DNA of 64,000 nucleotides from Phycisphaeraceae bacterium (GTDB lineage Bacteria; Planctomycetota; Phycisphaerae; Phycisphaerales; UBA1924). The DNA lies in contig CP060234.1 of NCBI GenBank assembly GCA_023898685.1, positions 2,790,001 to 2,854,000 on the forward strand, written 5' to 3'. The notes under the pieces were generated by a model. That model searched no databases. It worked only from the letters and a program-made list of their open reading frames with translations, and was not told the DNA's origin. The position numbers and the translations under genes are program-made. This document shows positions 41,342-50,584 of the stretch, piece after piece; the stretch's first letter is position 1; each line of letters starts with the position of its first letter.

Positions 41342-42484
41342 ATGCAGACCGTCACGGACATGAAGGCGAAGGACCTGGCCGGCCCCGGCATCGGTGACTA
41401 CACCGAGCTCGAGAAGATCCTGCCGAGCGGCTACAAGTCGCTTCTGGGCGTTCGCGAGACGCAGGAGGCGATCTTCTGCGCCAAGGACTACATCGAAAAG
41501 CACATGTGCAAGGAGCTCAACCTGATGCGGGTGACGGTCCCGCTGATCGTCGACAAAGCGAGCGGCGTGAACGACATGCTCGACCGCGACGGCTCGCGCA
41601 CCCCGATCGAGTTCCACATCGCCAACGACCACGAGAAGCACCCGCTCGACGCCCAGATCGTCCAGGCGGCGACGAAGTGGAAGCGCGTCGCGCTCAAGCA
41701 GTTCAAGTGCAAGCACGGCGAGGGCATCCTGACCGACATGCGCGCGGTGCGAAAGGACTACTTCCTCGATCACGATCACAGCGCCTATGTCGACCAGTGG
41801 GACTGGGAGCTCGCGATCAACGCGAAGGAACGCAACCTCGAGTTCCTCACGACGGTCGTCAAGAAGATCTGGAAGGTGCTCAAGGGAGCCGAGCGGCAGC
41901 TGCACAAGGAGTTCCCGAAACTCGACCACCGCGGGTGGCCCGATCTGCCCGAGAAGCTGACGTTCATGCACGCCGAGGAGATCCTCGAGCGCTTCCCCGA
42001 CATGCCCCGCAAGCAGCGAGAGACCGCGATCCTGCAGGATTATCCGGCGATCTTCATCTACGGCATCGGGTGGCCGCTCAAGGACGGTTATCCGCATGAG
42101 ATGCGGGCAGCCGACTATGACGACTGGGTCACGGAGACGATCAAGAAGGACGGCGAGCAGATGCACGGCCTCAACGGCGACATCCTGGTGTGGAACCCGG
42201 TGACCCAGCGCCGGCATGAGCTGACGTCGATGGGCATCCGCGTCAACGCCGAGACGCTGAAGACGCAGCTCGAGATGTCCAACCAGCTCGATCTGCTCGA
42301 AACGCCGTATCACAAGGCGATCGTGAACAAGGAGATCCCGCTGAGTATCGGCGGCGGCATCGGGCAGGCGCGGACGTACATGGCGCTGCTCAAGAAGGCC
42401 CACCTCGGCGAGGTGAGCGTGACGGTGTGGCCGCAGATTCTCAAGGAGATGTGCCACGAGAAGAACATCCACGTGCTGGATTGA
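41342..42484 (+). CDS. asnA: Aspartate-ammonia ligase (asparagine synthetase A)
   Basis: 380-residue enzyme that makes asparagine from aspartate, ammonia and ATP in the cytoplasm. It follows E. coli AsnA through most of its length, with conserved AYVDQWDWE, RAADYDDW, GLNGDILVWNPV, LTSMGIRVNAETLKTQL and the C-terminal SIGGGIGQARTYMALL. It is about 50 residues longer than E. coli AsnA, mainly through an N-terminal extension of about 30 residues. The start is fixed by AGGAGG eight bases before the ATG. It stands alone. A one-domain asparaginase is encoded 8 kb away. Confidence 0.95.
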   Translation: MQTVTDMKAKDLAGPGIGDYTELEKILPSGYKSLLGVRETQEAIFCAKDYIEKHMCKELNLMRVTVPLIVDKASGVNDMLDRDGSRTPIEFHIANDHEKHPLDAQIVQAATKWKRVALKQFKCKHGEGILTDMRAVRKDYFLDHDHSAYVDQWDWELAINAKERNLEFLTTVVKKIWKVLKGAERQLHKEFPKLDHRGWPDLPEKLTFMHAEEILERFPDMPRKQRETAILQDYPAIFIYGIGWPLKDGYPHEMRAADYDDWVTETIKKDGEQMHGLNGDILVWNPVTQRRHELTSMGIRVNAETLKTQLEMSNQLDLLETPYHKAIVNKEIPLSIGGGIGQARTYMALLKKAHLGEVSVTVWPQILKEMCHEKNIHVLD

Positions 42485-42516
42485 GGGCGCTGGATTGAAA
42501 TCGGTGGGTGGACACT

Positions 42517-42553
42517 CCCCGCCCTCTCCCCGGTTTCCTGGGAGAGGGCGGGG
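42517..42553. repeat. Palindrome with perfect 14-base arms after asnA
   Basis: CCCCGCCCTCTCCC and GGGAGAGGGCGGGG flank a nine-base loop, 33 bases after the asnA stop. There is no T-tract. CCCTCTCCC-type palindromes recur in many bacterial genomes, from memory. It may act as a transcript end stabiliser. Confidence 0.65.
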
Positions 42554-42726
42554 TGACTGCGTGGGAGGACGCACGCCTTTGGTCGCCGGCGGCTCGAGGC
42601 ACGGCGGGGTGCCGGCCGGTGCGTCCGGCCAATCCTCGGCGTGAGCGTGCTCGACCCTGATTCAGGCCCGCAATCTCCGCGCATCCGGTGTGCGAGGCTC
42701 GGGATGTGTGCGGCCGGTCGAGCCGC

Positions 42727-43782
42727 TCAGCGTAGACCGTTGATCCAGCCGTAGCGATAGAAGAAGCCGAGTTGGGCGAGGTTGTCCGGGTAGGAGTGGG
42801 GGAAGTACTGATCGACGGCGGCCTGGCTTGTGTAGGGCACCGACTGCCCCTGGCCGCGCCGGACCCCCACGCCGGACATCTCCCATCCGTTGGGTCGGAT
42901 GAAGTTCGAGCCGAAGTTCTGCTCCTCGGGGACTTCCAGGTGCGGATCGGTCCGTTCGATCGAGAGGTCGAGGTAGAGTACGAACCCCTCGCCGTTGTGG
43001 CGATCGGTGATCGAGTCGTTGTCGACGGCGATGCCGTCTGGGTAGCGGGTGTTGGAGAACGAGTCCTCCTCGATGAACACCGGGAGGTTCCGCATCCGGC
43101 GTGCCCAGGGCGTGTTCGGGTTCGGGCTCTGCGCGAACAGCGAATCTACCTCGTCGGAGGTCCACGTCTCGTTCGGTGGGATGTCCGAGCCGCCGACCTG
43201 GATGACGTCGTAACGGAAATCGGTTCGCGCCCCGCCGGCGCCGCCGAGCATCGTGTAGTCGAACGCGACGCCGATGTCCTGATCGTTGAGCCGCTGGCGG
43301 AACTGCGGGTCGAGCGGGTCGGTCGGCGGTGATACGGGCAGGTAGGCCTTCTGCCGCGCGTTGGTGGGGCACTCGGCGATCTCATCGACGTCGCCGCCGT
43401 ATTCGGCCACGAGCCCGAAGTCCTTGGCCTTGAGCGCCTGGGTCGGGTTGGTGCCCCATCCGCGGTAGGCCCACGAGGCGTAGGAGATGGTGGCGGTGTC
43501 GGGAACGGCCTCGGTTCGCGGCGACCCGAGCATGTAGGCGGGCCAGATCTGGTCGTCGTTGTCGTTCGTGTAGAGCGCCGTGAGCAGGCCGATCTGCCGC
43601 ATGTTCGATGAGCAGACCATCGCCTGTGCGGCCTTTCGGGCGTTGCCGAGGGCGGGGAGGAGGATCCCGATGAGCAGCGCGATGATCGCGATCACCACGA
43701 GGAGTTCGATCAGGGTGAATCCGCGGTCGGGCTGGGCCCCGGATCGTGCGGCGGGTGACGAGAATTCGGTTGTGCGTGCCAA
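42727..43782 (-). CDS. Type II-like pseudopilin (planctomycete prepilin-like protein)
   Basis: 351-residue protein with a class III prepilin leader. The cleavage context is DRG before FTLIELLVVIAIIALLIGILL, with Glu at mature position 5. The large globular part (about 50-351) resembles the many pseudopilin-like proteins of planctomycetes, including NARKAAQAMVCSSNMRQIG after the helix. The start codon is TTG, supported by GGAGG eight bases upstream; it is the only TTG start I assign here. It is encoded away from the pseudopilin operon at 62 kb. A TTGACG box lies about 105 bases upstream, but no good -10 is at normal spacing. Confidence 0.85.
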   Translation of the reverse strand: MARTTEFSSPAARSGAQPDRGFTLIELLVVIAIIALLIGILLPALGNARKAAQAMVCSSNMRQIGLLTALYTNDNDDQIWPAYMLGSPRTEAVPDTATISYASWAYRGWGTNPTQALKAKDFGLVAEYGGDVDEIAECPTNARQKAYLPVSPPTDPLDPQFRQRLNDQDIGVAFDYTMLGGAGGARTDFRYDVIQVGGSDIPPNETWTSDEVDSLFAQSPNPNTPWARRMRNLPVFIEEDSFSNTRYPDGIAVDNDSITDRHNGEGFVLYLDLSIERTDPHLEVPEEQNFGSNFIRPNGWEMSGVGVRRGQGQSVPYTSQAAVDQYFPHSYPDNLAQLGFFYRYGWINGLR

Positions 43783-44041
43783 TCTGTGGCCCTCCTGCCC
43801 GATCCATCAACGGTGGGCCCGTGGACGGATCCGGCGTTGAACGCGAATCAGAACCCCGAAAGCGTATTGGAACAGTACCGGAATCGTACGTCAAGGCCTG
43901 AGTCCCAGAAATTCGCACAGGCCTTCAATTTTACGAAAAAGCCCACAATACGCGACTTCAGCCCTGGTTTTGCGGGGTCGATGAAATCGGATGCCGGGAT
44001 CGAAAAAGCGAGAATCATCACCGAAACTGTTAGGATTCCCC

Positions 44042-44070
44042 TTGAAATGGCGGTCCGGACTCTGGATAAT
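44042..44070 (+). promoter_or_regulatory. Strong sigma-70-type promoter for the 44198 gene
   Basis: TTGAAA (44042-44047) and GATAAT (44065-44070) are separated by exactly 17 bases, five of six matches to consensus in each box. Transcription would start near 44077 and leave a leader of about 120 bases. A near-perfect dyad (GGATCGAT-GTG-ATTGATCC, about 44135-44154) lies in that leader. The rest of the 415-base gap (43783-44197) holds no gene. Confidence 0.7.
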
Positions 44071-44197
44071 CACACCCGGAGTGCTGGTGCACTCCAGCCG
44101 CGTGTATGGCCACACTCAACCTCTGATTCGAGCGGATCGATGTGATTGATCCAGAGCATCATCGAATCTCGACCGTCACAGTTGAAGGAGACCTGGG

Positions 44198-45565
44198 ATG
44201 AAGACCCGCGTCATGCTTGCCGGACTTGCGCTGTTTGCCGCCCCGGCGTTCGCCGGCACCAACCTGCTGCTCAACCCCAGTTTCGAGGAGCCGGGCAACC
44301 CGCTGATCGGGGAGGGGCCGTTCGCCAGTTGGTCGGTATTCAACAACGTCTTCTCGGATGAGAGCATCGACCTGCCCGCGTACGACGGCCTCGTGTCGTG
44401 CAAGATGTACGGCGGTTTCTTCGGGCCCGGCGTCCAGAGCGACACCGGCGCGTACCAGACCGTCTCGACCCCCGCCGCCGCCGGCAAGAACTTCCGCGCC
44501 AGCGTGACGGTCCAGAGCCTCTCGAGCGACCCGCTCGCCCCGCTCGACTTCGGCGACGCCGACGGCAACGGCAGCTTCGGCCACCTGCCCCTGTTGCTCA
44601 TGCAGTTCCGCGACATCAACGGCAACCAGATCTCGCAGCCGGAGGTCACCGTGTTCGACGCGGCGGTCGATCCGTTCGACCAGTGGATCACGCGCAGCGT
44701 CGAGGCCATCGCGCCGGCCGGCACCGAGGAGATCAACATCTTCTGCCTGTTCATCCAGTTCGGCGATGACCCGGGTTCGCTCTACTGGGACTCGGTCTCG
44801 CTCGAAGAGGTCGCGGGCGGGCCGGACTGCACGGGCCAGGATGATCCCGTCAAGCTCGTCGACGACTCGACCGCGCCCTGGCTCGGCTACATGAACATCT
44901 CTGAGCTCGACGGCACCTACCTCTGGGGGAGCGCATGGGGCATTCCCGACCTGACCGCGACATTCGACGACAACGTCCCGAGCGTCACCATGTCGCCCGC
45001 CGAGATCGATGACCCCGACCCGTACTGGTACATCGGCGGCGGCGCGCCGGGCGCGGCGGGCAACAAGCTCATGGAAGCCAACCTCTACGAGCAGGTCCAG
45101 GGCTGCATCTCGGGTCAGACCGTGACCTACTCGGGCTACGTCCAGGAGAACACCCTCGACTCGGCCTACACCGCCTCCATCTACATCAGGGACTTCGCCT
45201 CCGACTACTCGTCGTTCAACGAGACCCGTGTCAACGCGACGCCGGGCGCGTTCAGCATCAGCCTCGACACGGTCGATGACCCCGCCCGCGTCGTGCAGTG
45301 GGGCTTCACGCTCGTCGGCCCGAACGTCTGGCCGGGCGACGCGGCCGCCCTTGGCTCGGTCACCTACTCGAGCGTCGCCGGCACGCTGGGCTGCAACGAC
45401 GCCGACCTCTCGGCGCCCTATGGATTGCTCGATCTGAGCGACATCAACGCGTTCATCAGCGGCTTCGTCGCGAACGATCCGATCGCCGACATCAACGGGG
45501 ACGGACTGTTCGACCTGGCGGACATCAACGGCTTCGTCAGCGCGTTCCTGACGGGCTGCCCCTGA
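44198..45565 (+). CDS. Secreted protein with GC-type dockerin-like tail
   Basis: 455-residue exported protein. The signal peptide (about 1-19) ends in APAFAG. The N-terminal half starts LLLNPSFEEPGN, typical of carbohydrate-binding jelly-roll domains, and a second similar beta-domain follows (about 205-395). No catalytic motif is visible. The last 58 residues hold two dockerin-like repeats, GCNDADLSAPYGLLDLSDI to AFLTGCP. The second, DINGDGLFDLADI, is a good calcium loop. GAAGGAG precedes the ATG. A strong promoter lies upstream and a strong terminator downstream, so it is a single-gene unit. Confidence 0.85.
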   Translation: MKTRVMLAGLALFAAPAFAGTNLLLNPSFEEPGNPLIGEGPFASWSVFNNVFSDESIDLPAYDGLVSCKMYGGFFGPGVQSDTGAYQTVSTPAAAGKNFRASVTVQSLSSDPLAPLDFGDADGNGSFGHLPLLLMQFRDINGNQISQPEVTVFDAAVDPFDQWITRSVEAIAPAGTEEINIFCLFIQFGDDPGSLYWDSVSLEEVAGGPDCTGQDDPVKLVDDSTAPWLGYMNISELDGTYLWGSAWGIPDLTATFDDNVPSVTMSPAEIDDPDPYWYIGGGAPGAAGNKLMEANLYEQVQGCISGQTVTYSGYVQENTLDSAYTASIYIRDFASDYSSFNETRVNATPGAFSISLDTVDDPARVVQWGFTLVGPNVWPGDAAALGSVTYSSVAGTLGCNDADLSAPYGLLDLSDINAFISGFVANDPIADINGDGLFDLADINGFVSAFLTGCP

Positions 45566-45601
45566 TACTCGCCCGATTCGGGCTTTGCTGCTCTGATTCC
45601 G

Positions 45602-45634
45602 CCGCCGGGCCCAGTCGGGCCCGGCGGTGTTTTT
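45602..45634 (+). terminator. Intrinsic terminator after the 44198 gene
   Basis: A perfect 11-pair stem (CCGCCGGGCCC/GGGCCCGGCGG) with an AGTC loop is followed by TGTTTTT. It begins 37 bases after the stop codon. The region from 45635 to 45843 holds nothing else that I can support. Confidence 0.85.
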
Positions 45635-45843
45635 GCGGAAGCCGAGGCCATCTCTCGCCATTTGGCGAAACGGTCTCATGCGAATCCCGTGAAGTGACCG
45701 CACGACGAGCCTGAAGCGAGAGCGAAGGACTCTGGAGCGTTCTTCCATTGCTTGCGCTGCGCGCTCGTCACGCGCGAGCCGCGTGCAATCAGAATCCGAT
45801 TCGATCGATCGGCGTTGGGCGCCGCGACCCCCGCCGAGCTGAG

Positions 45844-46953
45844 TCACACGTTGAACAGGAAGTGGCACACGTCCGCGTCGTGCATGACGTATTCCTTGCC
45901 CTCGATCCGCAGGCGGCCCGCCTCCTTGATCGCCTTCTCGGTCTTGAGCTCGACGAGGTCGCCGACCGAGTAGACCTCGACGCGGATGAAGCCCCGCTCG
46001 AAGTCGGTGTGGATCACGCCCGCGGCCTGGGGCGCCTTGCAGCCGATGGGGATGGGCCAGGCCCGGATCTCCTTGGGGCCCGCGGTGTAGAACGACTGGA
46101 GGCCCAGGAGGTGGTAGGCCGCGTGGGCGAGCGCGTTGAGCGCGGGCTCTTCGAGCCCGTAGTCGGCGAGCATCTCGGCCTTGCTCTCAGGGTCGAGCTC
46201 GCCCAGCTCGCTCTCGATCTTGGCGCAGACGGGGACGATCTCGGCCCCGGTCGCCTCGGCCCTGGCCCGGACCTTCTTCGCCAGCTCGCCCTCGCCCCGG
46301 ACATCGCTTTCATCGACGTTGGCGATGAAGAGCTGGGGCTTGACCGTGATCAGGCCCAGGCCCTTGAGGGCCCTGCGCTGGTCGGGGTTGGTGATGCCCC
46401 CGAGCGCGGTGCGGGCGGGCAGCCCCTCCTCGAGCACGGGCTTGATCTTCGCGAGCACGTCGCGCCGCGCGACCGCTTCGAGCTCCTTGCTCTTCGCCGC
46501 CCGCTCGGCCTTGGGCAGGGCGCTCTCGACGGTCTGGAGATCGGCGAGCACGAGCTCGGAATCGATCGTGTCGATGTCGCGGATCGGGTCGATCGTGCCG
46601 TCGACGTGGAGGATGTCCTCGCCCCCCGGCGCCTTCTCGAAGCAGCGGACGACCTGGCAGATCGCGTCGACGTCGCGGATGTTGGACAGGAACGCGTTGC
46701 CCTTGCCCGCCCCCTCGCTCGCCCCGCGCACGAGGCCCGCGATGTCGACCAGCTCGAGCACCGCAGGGATGATCTTCTGCGTCTCGATGTGCTCGTTGAT
46801 CGTTGCGAGGCGGGGGTCGGGGATGGGGACGATGCCGACGTTGGGCTCGATCGTCGCGAAGGGGTAGTTGGCGGCCAGCGCCCCGGCGTTGGTCAGGGCG
46901 TTGAAGAGCGTGCTCTTGCCGACATTGGGAAGGCCGACGATCCCGGCTTTCAT
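45844..46953 (-). CDS. ychF: Redox-regulated/translation-associated ATPase YchF
   Basis: 369-residue universal P-loop ATPase of the Obg superfamily. It has the G1 motif GLPNVGKST at residues 7-15, G3-like DIAGLVRGAS, and the NVDES string in place of NKxD, which explains the family's preference for ATP over GTP. The C-terminal TGS-like domain is intact to the end (CHFLFNV). YchF binds ribosomes and affects stress responses. The start has AAGGAG nine bases upstream, and the longer in-frame extension is ignored. Confidence 0.95.
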   Translation of the reverse strand: MKAGIVGLPNVGKSTLFNALTNAGALAANYPFATIEPNVGIVPIPDPRLATINEHIETQKIIPAVLELVDIAGLVRGASEGAGKGNAFLSNIRDVDAICQVVRCFEKAPGGEDILHVDGTIDPIRDIDTIDSELVLADLQTVESALPKAERAAKSKELEAVARRDVLAKIKPVLEEGLPARTALGGITNPDQRRALKGLGLITVKPQLFIANVDESDVRGEGELAKKVRARAEATGAEIVPVCAKIESELGELDPESKAEMLADYGLEEPALNALAHAAYHLLGLQSFYTAGPKEIRAWPIPIGCKAPQAAGVIHTDFERGFIRVEVYSVGDLVELKTEKAIKEAGRLRIEGKEYVMHDADVCHFLFNV

Positions 46954-47084
46954 GGCGCATCTCCTTGCGGGGACGATGGTAGCCGGCCGGAGACTCGGGA
47001 CGTGGTCGGGATGGCCCGGCAGTTGGCGACCGCTGACGCCGGAACCGCTGACTCGGCCGAGACTTGCTAGGCTGTGCATCCCGG

Positions 47085-47163
47085 GCGAGCGAGCCGCGGC
47101 CGTCGGGGAGCGGTCTTTGACCGTTGCATCCCATCCGCTCCCTCACGGTCGCGGCTCGTTCGG
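47085..47163. repeat. Dispersed palindrome family (GCTCCCTCACGG type), copy 1
   Basis: The imperfect arms at about 47085-47113 and 47135-47163 contain GAGCCGCGGCCGTCGGGGAG and the complement CTCCCTCACGGTCGCGGCTC. The same consensus recurs at 51247-51320. It lies between ychF and the BNR gene, upstream of both. Confidence 0.8.
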
Positions 47164-47192
47164 AAGGCCATCAGGAATCAGGAGACCCCGCC

Positions 47193-50100
47193 GTGCCTAT
47201 CTCGAAGATCCGACTCGCCGCCCTCATCGCCTCGATCGCCGCCTCGGCCCTGCACGGGCTCGCCGTCGCCCAGGACGAGGATGAAGACCAGGACAAGGAC
47301 CAGGACCAGTCCGCGGTCGGCAGCGGCGCGTTCGGGGGGCTCAAGTTCCGCTCGATCGGTCCCGCGCTCATGTCGGGGCGTGTGGGCGACTTCGCGGTCA
47401 ACCCGAACCGCCCCGCCGAGTACTACGTCGCGGTCTGCTCGGGCAACGTGTGGAAGACGACGAACAACGGCATCACCTACGAGCCGGTGTTCGATGGCGA
47501 GGGCTCCTACTCGATCGGCTGCGTGACGATCGACCCCAACAACACAAACGTCGTCTGGGTTGGCACGGGCGAGAACAACAGCCAGCGATCGGTGTCGTGG
47601 GGCGACGGGGTCTACAAGAGCGTCGACGGGGGCAAGAGCTGGAAGAACATGGGGCTCAAGGACTCCCAGCACATCGGGATGATCGCGATCGACCCGCGCG
47701 ACTCGAGCCGCGTCTTTGTCGCGGCGCAGGGCCCCTTGTGGAACTCGGGTGGTGACCGGGGGCTCTACCTCACCGAGGACGGGGGCGAGAACTGGGAGAA
47801 GGTGCTCGACATCTCCGAGAACACGGGCGCCAACGAGGTGCACATCGATCCGTCGGACCCCGACACGATGTACGCCTCGGTCTACCAGCGCCGCCGGCAC
47901 GTCTGGACGCTCATCGACGGCGGACCCGAGTCGGGCGTCTGGAAGTCGACCGACGGCGGGAAGACGTGGCGCGAGATCAACAAGGGGCTGCCGGGCGAGG
48001 ATAAGGGGCGCATCGGGCTCGACATCTCGCCGGTGGATCCCAACGTGGTCTACGCGATCGTCGAGGCGGCCGAGGACAAGAGCGCCTTCTACCGCTCGAC
48101 GAACAAGGGCGAGTCATGGGACAAGATGAGCGGGTACGCGACGAGCAGCCCGCAGTACTACAACGAGATCTTCTGCGACCCCAACGACGTCGACACGGTC
48201 TACGCGATGGACACGTTCATGCACGTCACTCGTGACGGGGGCAAGACGTTCAGCAACGTGCCGAGGAAGGCCAAGCACGTGGACAACCACGCGCTCTGGA
48301 TCGATCCCGCCGACTCGCGGCACATGCTGGCGGGCTGCGACGGGGGCATCTACGACACCTGGGACGGGGGCGACAACTGGGCCTTCAAGGCCAACCTGCC
48401 CGTCACCCAGTTCTACCGCGTCAGCGTCGACGAGTCGAAGCCCTTCTACTACGTCTACGGGGGCACGCAGGACAACAATTCGCAGGGCGGGCCGAGCCGC
48501 ACGACCAACGCCGAGGGCATCACCAACGCCGACTGGTTCGTCACCGTGGGCGGCGACGGCTACGAGACGGTGATCGACCCGACCGACCCCAACATCGTCT
48601 ACGCCCAGTGGCAGTACGCCGGGCTTGTGCGGTACGACCGCAAGAGCGGGGAGGTGCTCGATATCCGCCCGGTGGAGAAGGCGGGCGACGAGCCGTACGT
48701 GTTCAACTGGGACACGCCGTTGATTCTGAGCCCGCACGATCACAAGCGGCTGTACATGGGCGGCAACTTCCTGTTCCGTTCGAACGACCGGGGCGAGTCG
48801 TGGGACATCGTCAGCCCCAACCTCACGCGGGGGCTCGATCGCAATCAGCTCGAGGTGATGGGTGAGATCCAGAAGCCCGACGCGGTCGCGAAGCACGAGT
48901 CGACGTCGATCTACGGCAACGCCGTGGCGCTCGATGAGTCGCCGCTGGTCGAGGGCCTGCTCTACGTGGGCACCGACGACGGGCTGATTCACGTGAGCGA
49001 GGATGGCGGCGAGAACTGGCGGAAGATGCAGGTCGAGAAGATCGACGGCGTGCCCGAGCTCGCGTACGTGAGCTGCCTGCACGCCTCGTTCACCAGTCCC
49101 GACACCGTTTTCGCGACGTTCGACAACCATAAGAAGGGCGACTTCAAGCCCTATGTCTACCGCTCCGACGACCGGGGCCGGACGTGGAAGCCGATCATCG
49201 GCGATCTCGAAGAGCCCCAGGTGTGCTACACGATCCGCCAAGATGGCGAGGATGGCAACCTGCTCTTCCTGGGCACCGAGTACGGGGCCTACTTCACGCT
49301 CGACGGCGGCGAGAAGTGGGTCAAGATGTCGGGCTTGCCGACGACCGCCGTGCGCGACCTGGAAATCCAACGCCGCGAGAGCGACGTGGTCGTCGCGACA
49401 TTTGGTCGCGGCTTCTACATCTTCGATGACTATGCGCCGCTGCGCACCGCCACTGAAGATGTGCTCAAGGAGGACGCGGTGCTGTTCGGCGTCAAGGACG
49501 CGCCCCTCTATATCCAGTGGAGCCGGCTGGGCGATGAGGAGGGCGAGGGCTCGCAGGGCGCGAGCTTCTACGCCGCGAAGAACCCGCCGTACGGGGCGGT
49601 CTTCACCTACCACCTCGCCGAGAAGATCAAGACGCTCAAGGAGCAGCGGCACGAGGCGGAGAAGGAGGACGGCTGGGCCTACCCGACGATCGACGAGTTC
49701 CGGGCCGAGGATCTTGAGCTCGAGCCGGGCGTGTATCTCACCGTGCGCGACAGCGCAGGGCATGTCATCAGGCGCGTCTCGGGCTCGCGCGACAAGGGCT
49801 TCCACCGCGTCGCCTGGGATCTCCGTTTCCCGAGTGAGCGGCCCGTGAACCTCTCGGGCCGGCCCGGCCCGTGGGAGGCGGCGTGGGAGGGACCGCTCGC
49901 CGCCCCGGGTGAGTACTCGGTGACGCTCGACCTCAAGGAGGGTGACGAGTTCAAGACGCTCGCGGGTCCCGAATCGTTCGGCGTTTACAGCCTCGACCGC
50001 GCGACGTTCGCCGCGAAGGATCCCGCGGCCGCGCTCGCGTTCCAGCGCGAGGCGTCCGAGCTTCGGCGGGCGGTTCTGGGTGCAACGCGGGCGGCGGGCG

Positions 50101-50492
50101 AGGCCCAGAACCGGATCAACCATCTTCGCAAGGCGATTCTCGACACGCCGGCCGCCGGGCCCGAGGAGATGGCGAGGCTCGAGTCGATCCGCTCGCGGCT
50201 CGAGGACCTGCTCGTCGAGCTTCGGGGCAACCCGACGCTCGGCAGCCGCTCGGTCGCGCAGGCCCCCTCGCTGAGCCAGCGGATCGGGGGCGTGGTCGAC
50301 GCGATGCACGAGGTGACGACGGCGCCCACGGGCACGTTCGAGCAGCAGTACGAGTTTGTCCGCGACGCGTACACGGGGGTCCAGGGCCGCCTGCGGAGCC
50401 TGGTCGGGGAGGACCTGGCCAAGCTCGAGGCCGACCTTGAGGCGATGGGCGCTCCCTGGACACCGGGCCGTCTGCCCAACTACAAGCCGTGA
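47193..50492 (+). CDS. Secreted BNR/VPS10-like beta-propeller protein
   Basis: 1099-residue exported protein. A signal peptide (about 1-26, AALIASIAASALHGLAVA) is followed by an Asp/Glu/Lys-rich linker. Repeats with the BNR/Asp-box pattern (SxDGGxxW), as in SVDGGKSWKNM, TEDGGENWEKV, STDGGKTWREI and SEDGGENWRKM, indicate one or two large propellers (about 40-780). The C-terminal 300 residues form beta-sandwich and helical parts. The family is common in Bacteroidota and Planctomycetota and is often labelled glycosyl hydrolase without proof. No catalytic residues can be assigned. The GTG start has AGGAG upstream, and no other gene is cotranscribed. Confidence 0.85.
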   Translation: MPISKIRLAALIASIAASALHGLAVAQDEDEDQDKDQDQSAVGSGAFGGLKFRSIGPALMSGRVGDFAVNPNRPAEYYVAVCSGNVWKTTNNGITYEPVFDGEGSYSIGCVTIDPNNTNVVWVGTGENNSQRSVSWGDGVYKSVDGGKSWKNMGLKDSQHIGMIAIDPRDSSRVFVAAQGPLWNSGGDRGLYLTEDGGENWEKVLDISENTGANEVHIDPSDPDTMYASVYQRRRHVWTLIDGGPESGVWKSTDGGKTWREINKGLPGEDKGRIGLDISPVDPNVVYAIVEAAEDKSAFYRSTNKGESWDKMSGYATSSPQYYNEIFCDPNDVDTVYAMDTFMHVTRDGGKTFSNVPRKAKHVDNHALWIDPADSRHMLAGCDGGIYDTWDGGDNWAFKANLPVTQFYRVSVDESKPFYYVYGGTQDNNSQGGPSRTTNAEGITNADWFVTVGGDGYETVIDPTDPNIVYAQWQYAGLVRYDRKSGEVLDIRPVEKAGDEPYVFNWDTPLILSPHDHKRLYMGGNFLFRSNDRGESWDIVSPNLTRGLDRNQLEVMGEIQKPDAVAKHESTSIYGNAVALDESPLVEGLLYVGTDDGLIHVSEDGGENWRKMQVEKIDGVPELAYVSCLHASFTSPDTVFATFDNHKKGDFKPYVYRSDDRGRTWKPIIGDLEEPQVCYTIRQDGEDGNLLFLGTEYGAYFTLDGGEKWVKMSGLPTTAVRDLEIQRRESDVVVATFGRGFYIFDDYAPLRTATEDVLKEDAVLFGVKDAPLYIQWSRLGDEEGEGSQGASFYAAKNPPYGAVFTYHLAEKIKTLKEQRHEAEKEDGWAYPTIDEFRAEDLELEPGVYLTVRDSAGHVIRRVSGSRDKGFHRVAWDLRFPSERPVNLSGRPGPWEAAWEGPLAAPGEYSVTLDLKEGDEFKTLAGPESFGVYSLDRATFAAKDPAAALAFQREASELRRAVLGATRAAGEAQNRINHLRKAILDTPAAGPEEMARLESIRSRLEDLLVELRGNPTLGSRSVAQAPSLSQRIGGVVDAMHEVTTAPTGTFEQQYEFVRDAYTGVQGRLRSLVGEDLAKLEADLEAMGAPWTPGRLPNYKP

Positions 50493-50521
50493 CGGCTGAG
50501 GCACCAGATTGATTTCCGGTG

Positions 50522-50546
50522 AGCCCCGGGCCTCGCCCGGGGCTTT
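50522..50546 (+). terminator. Hairpin after the BNR gene
   Basis: A perfect ten-pair stem (AGCCCCGGGC/GCCCGGGGCT) with a CTC loop ends in TTT. It lies 30 bases after the stop codon and 39 bases before tRNA-Arg. Confidence 0.6.
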
Positions 50547-50584
50547 CATGCTCCCCCGTGCGGCGCTAAACTGGTCGCAGAGCC

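Noticed and set aside
48114..50549. 811-codon open frame opposite the BNR-propeller gene
   Set aside because: Antisense shadow of a gene with repeated Asp-box motifs; the composition is biased and no motif is present.
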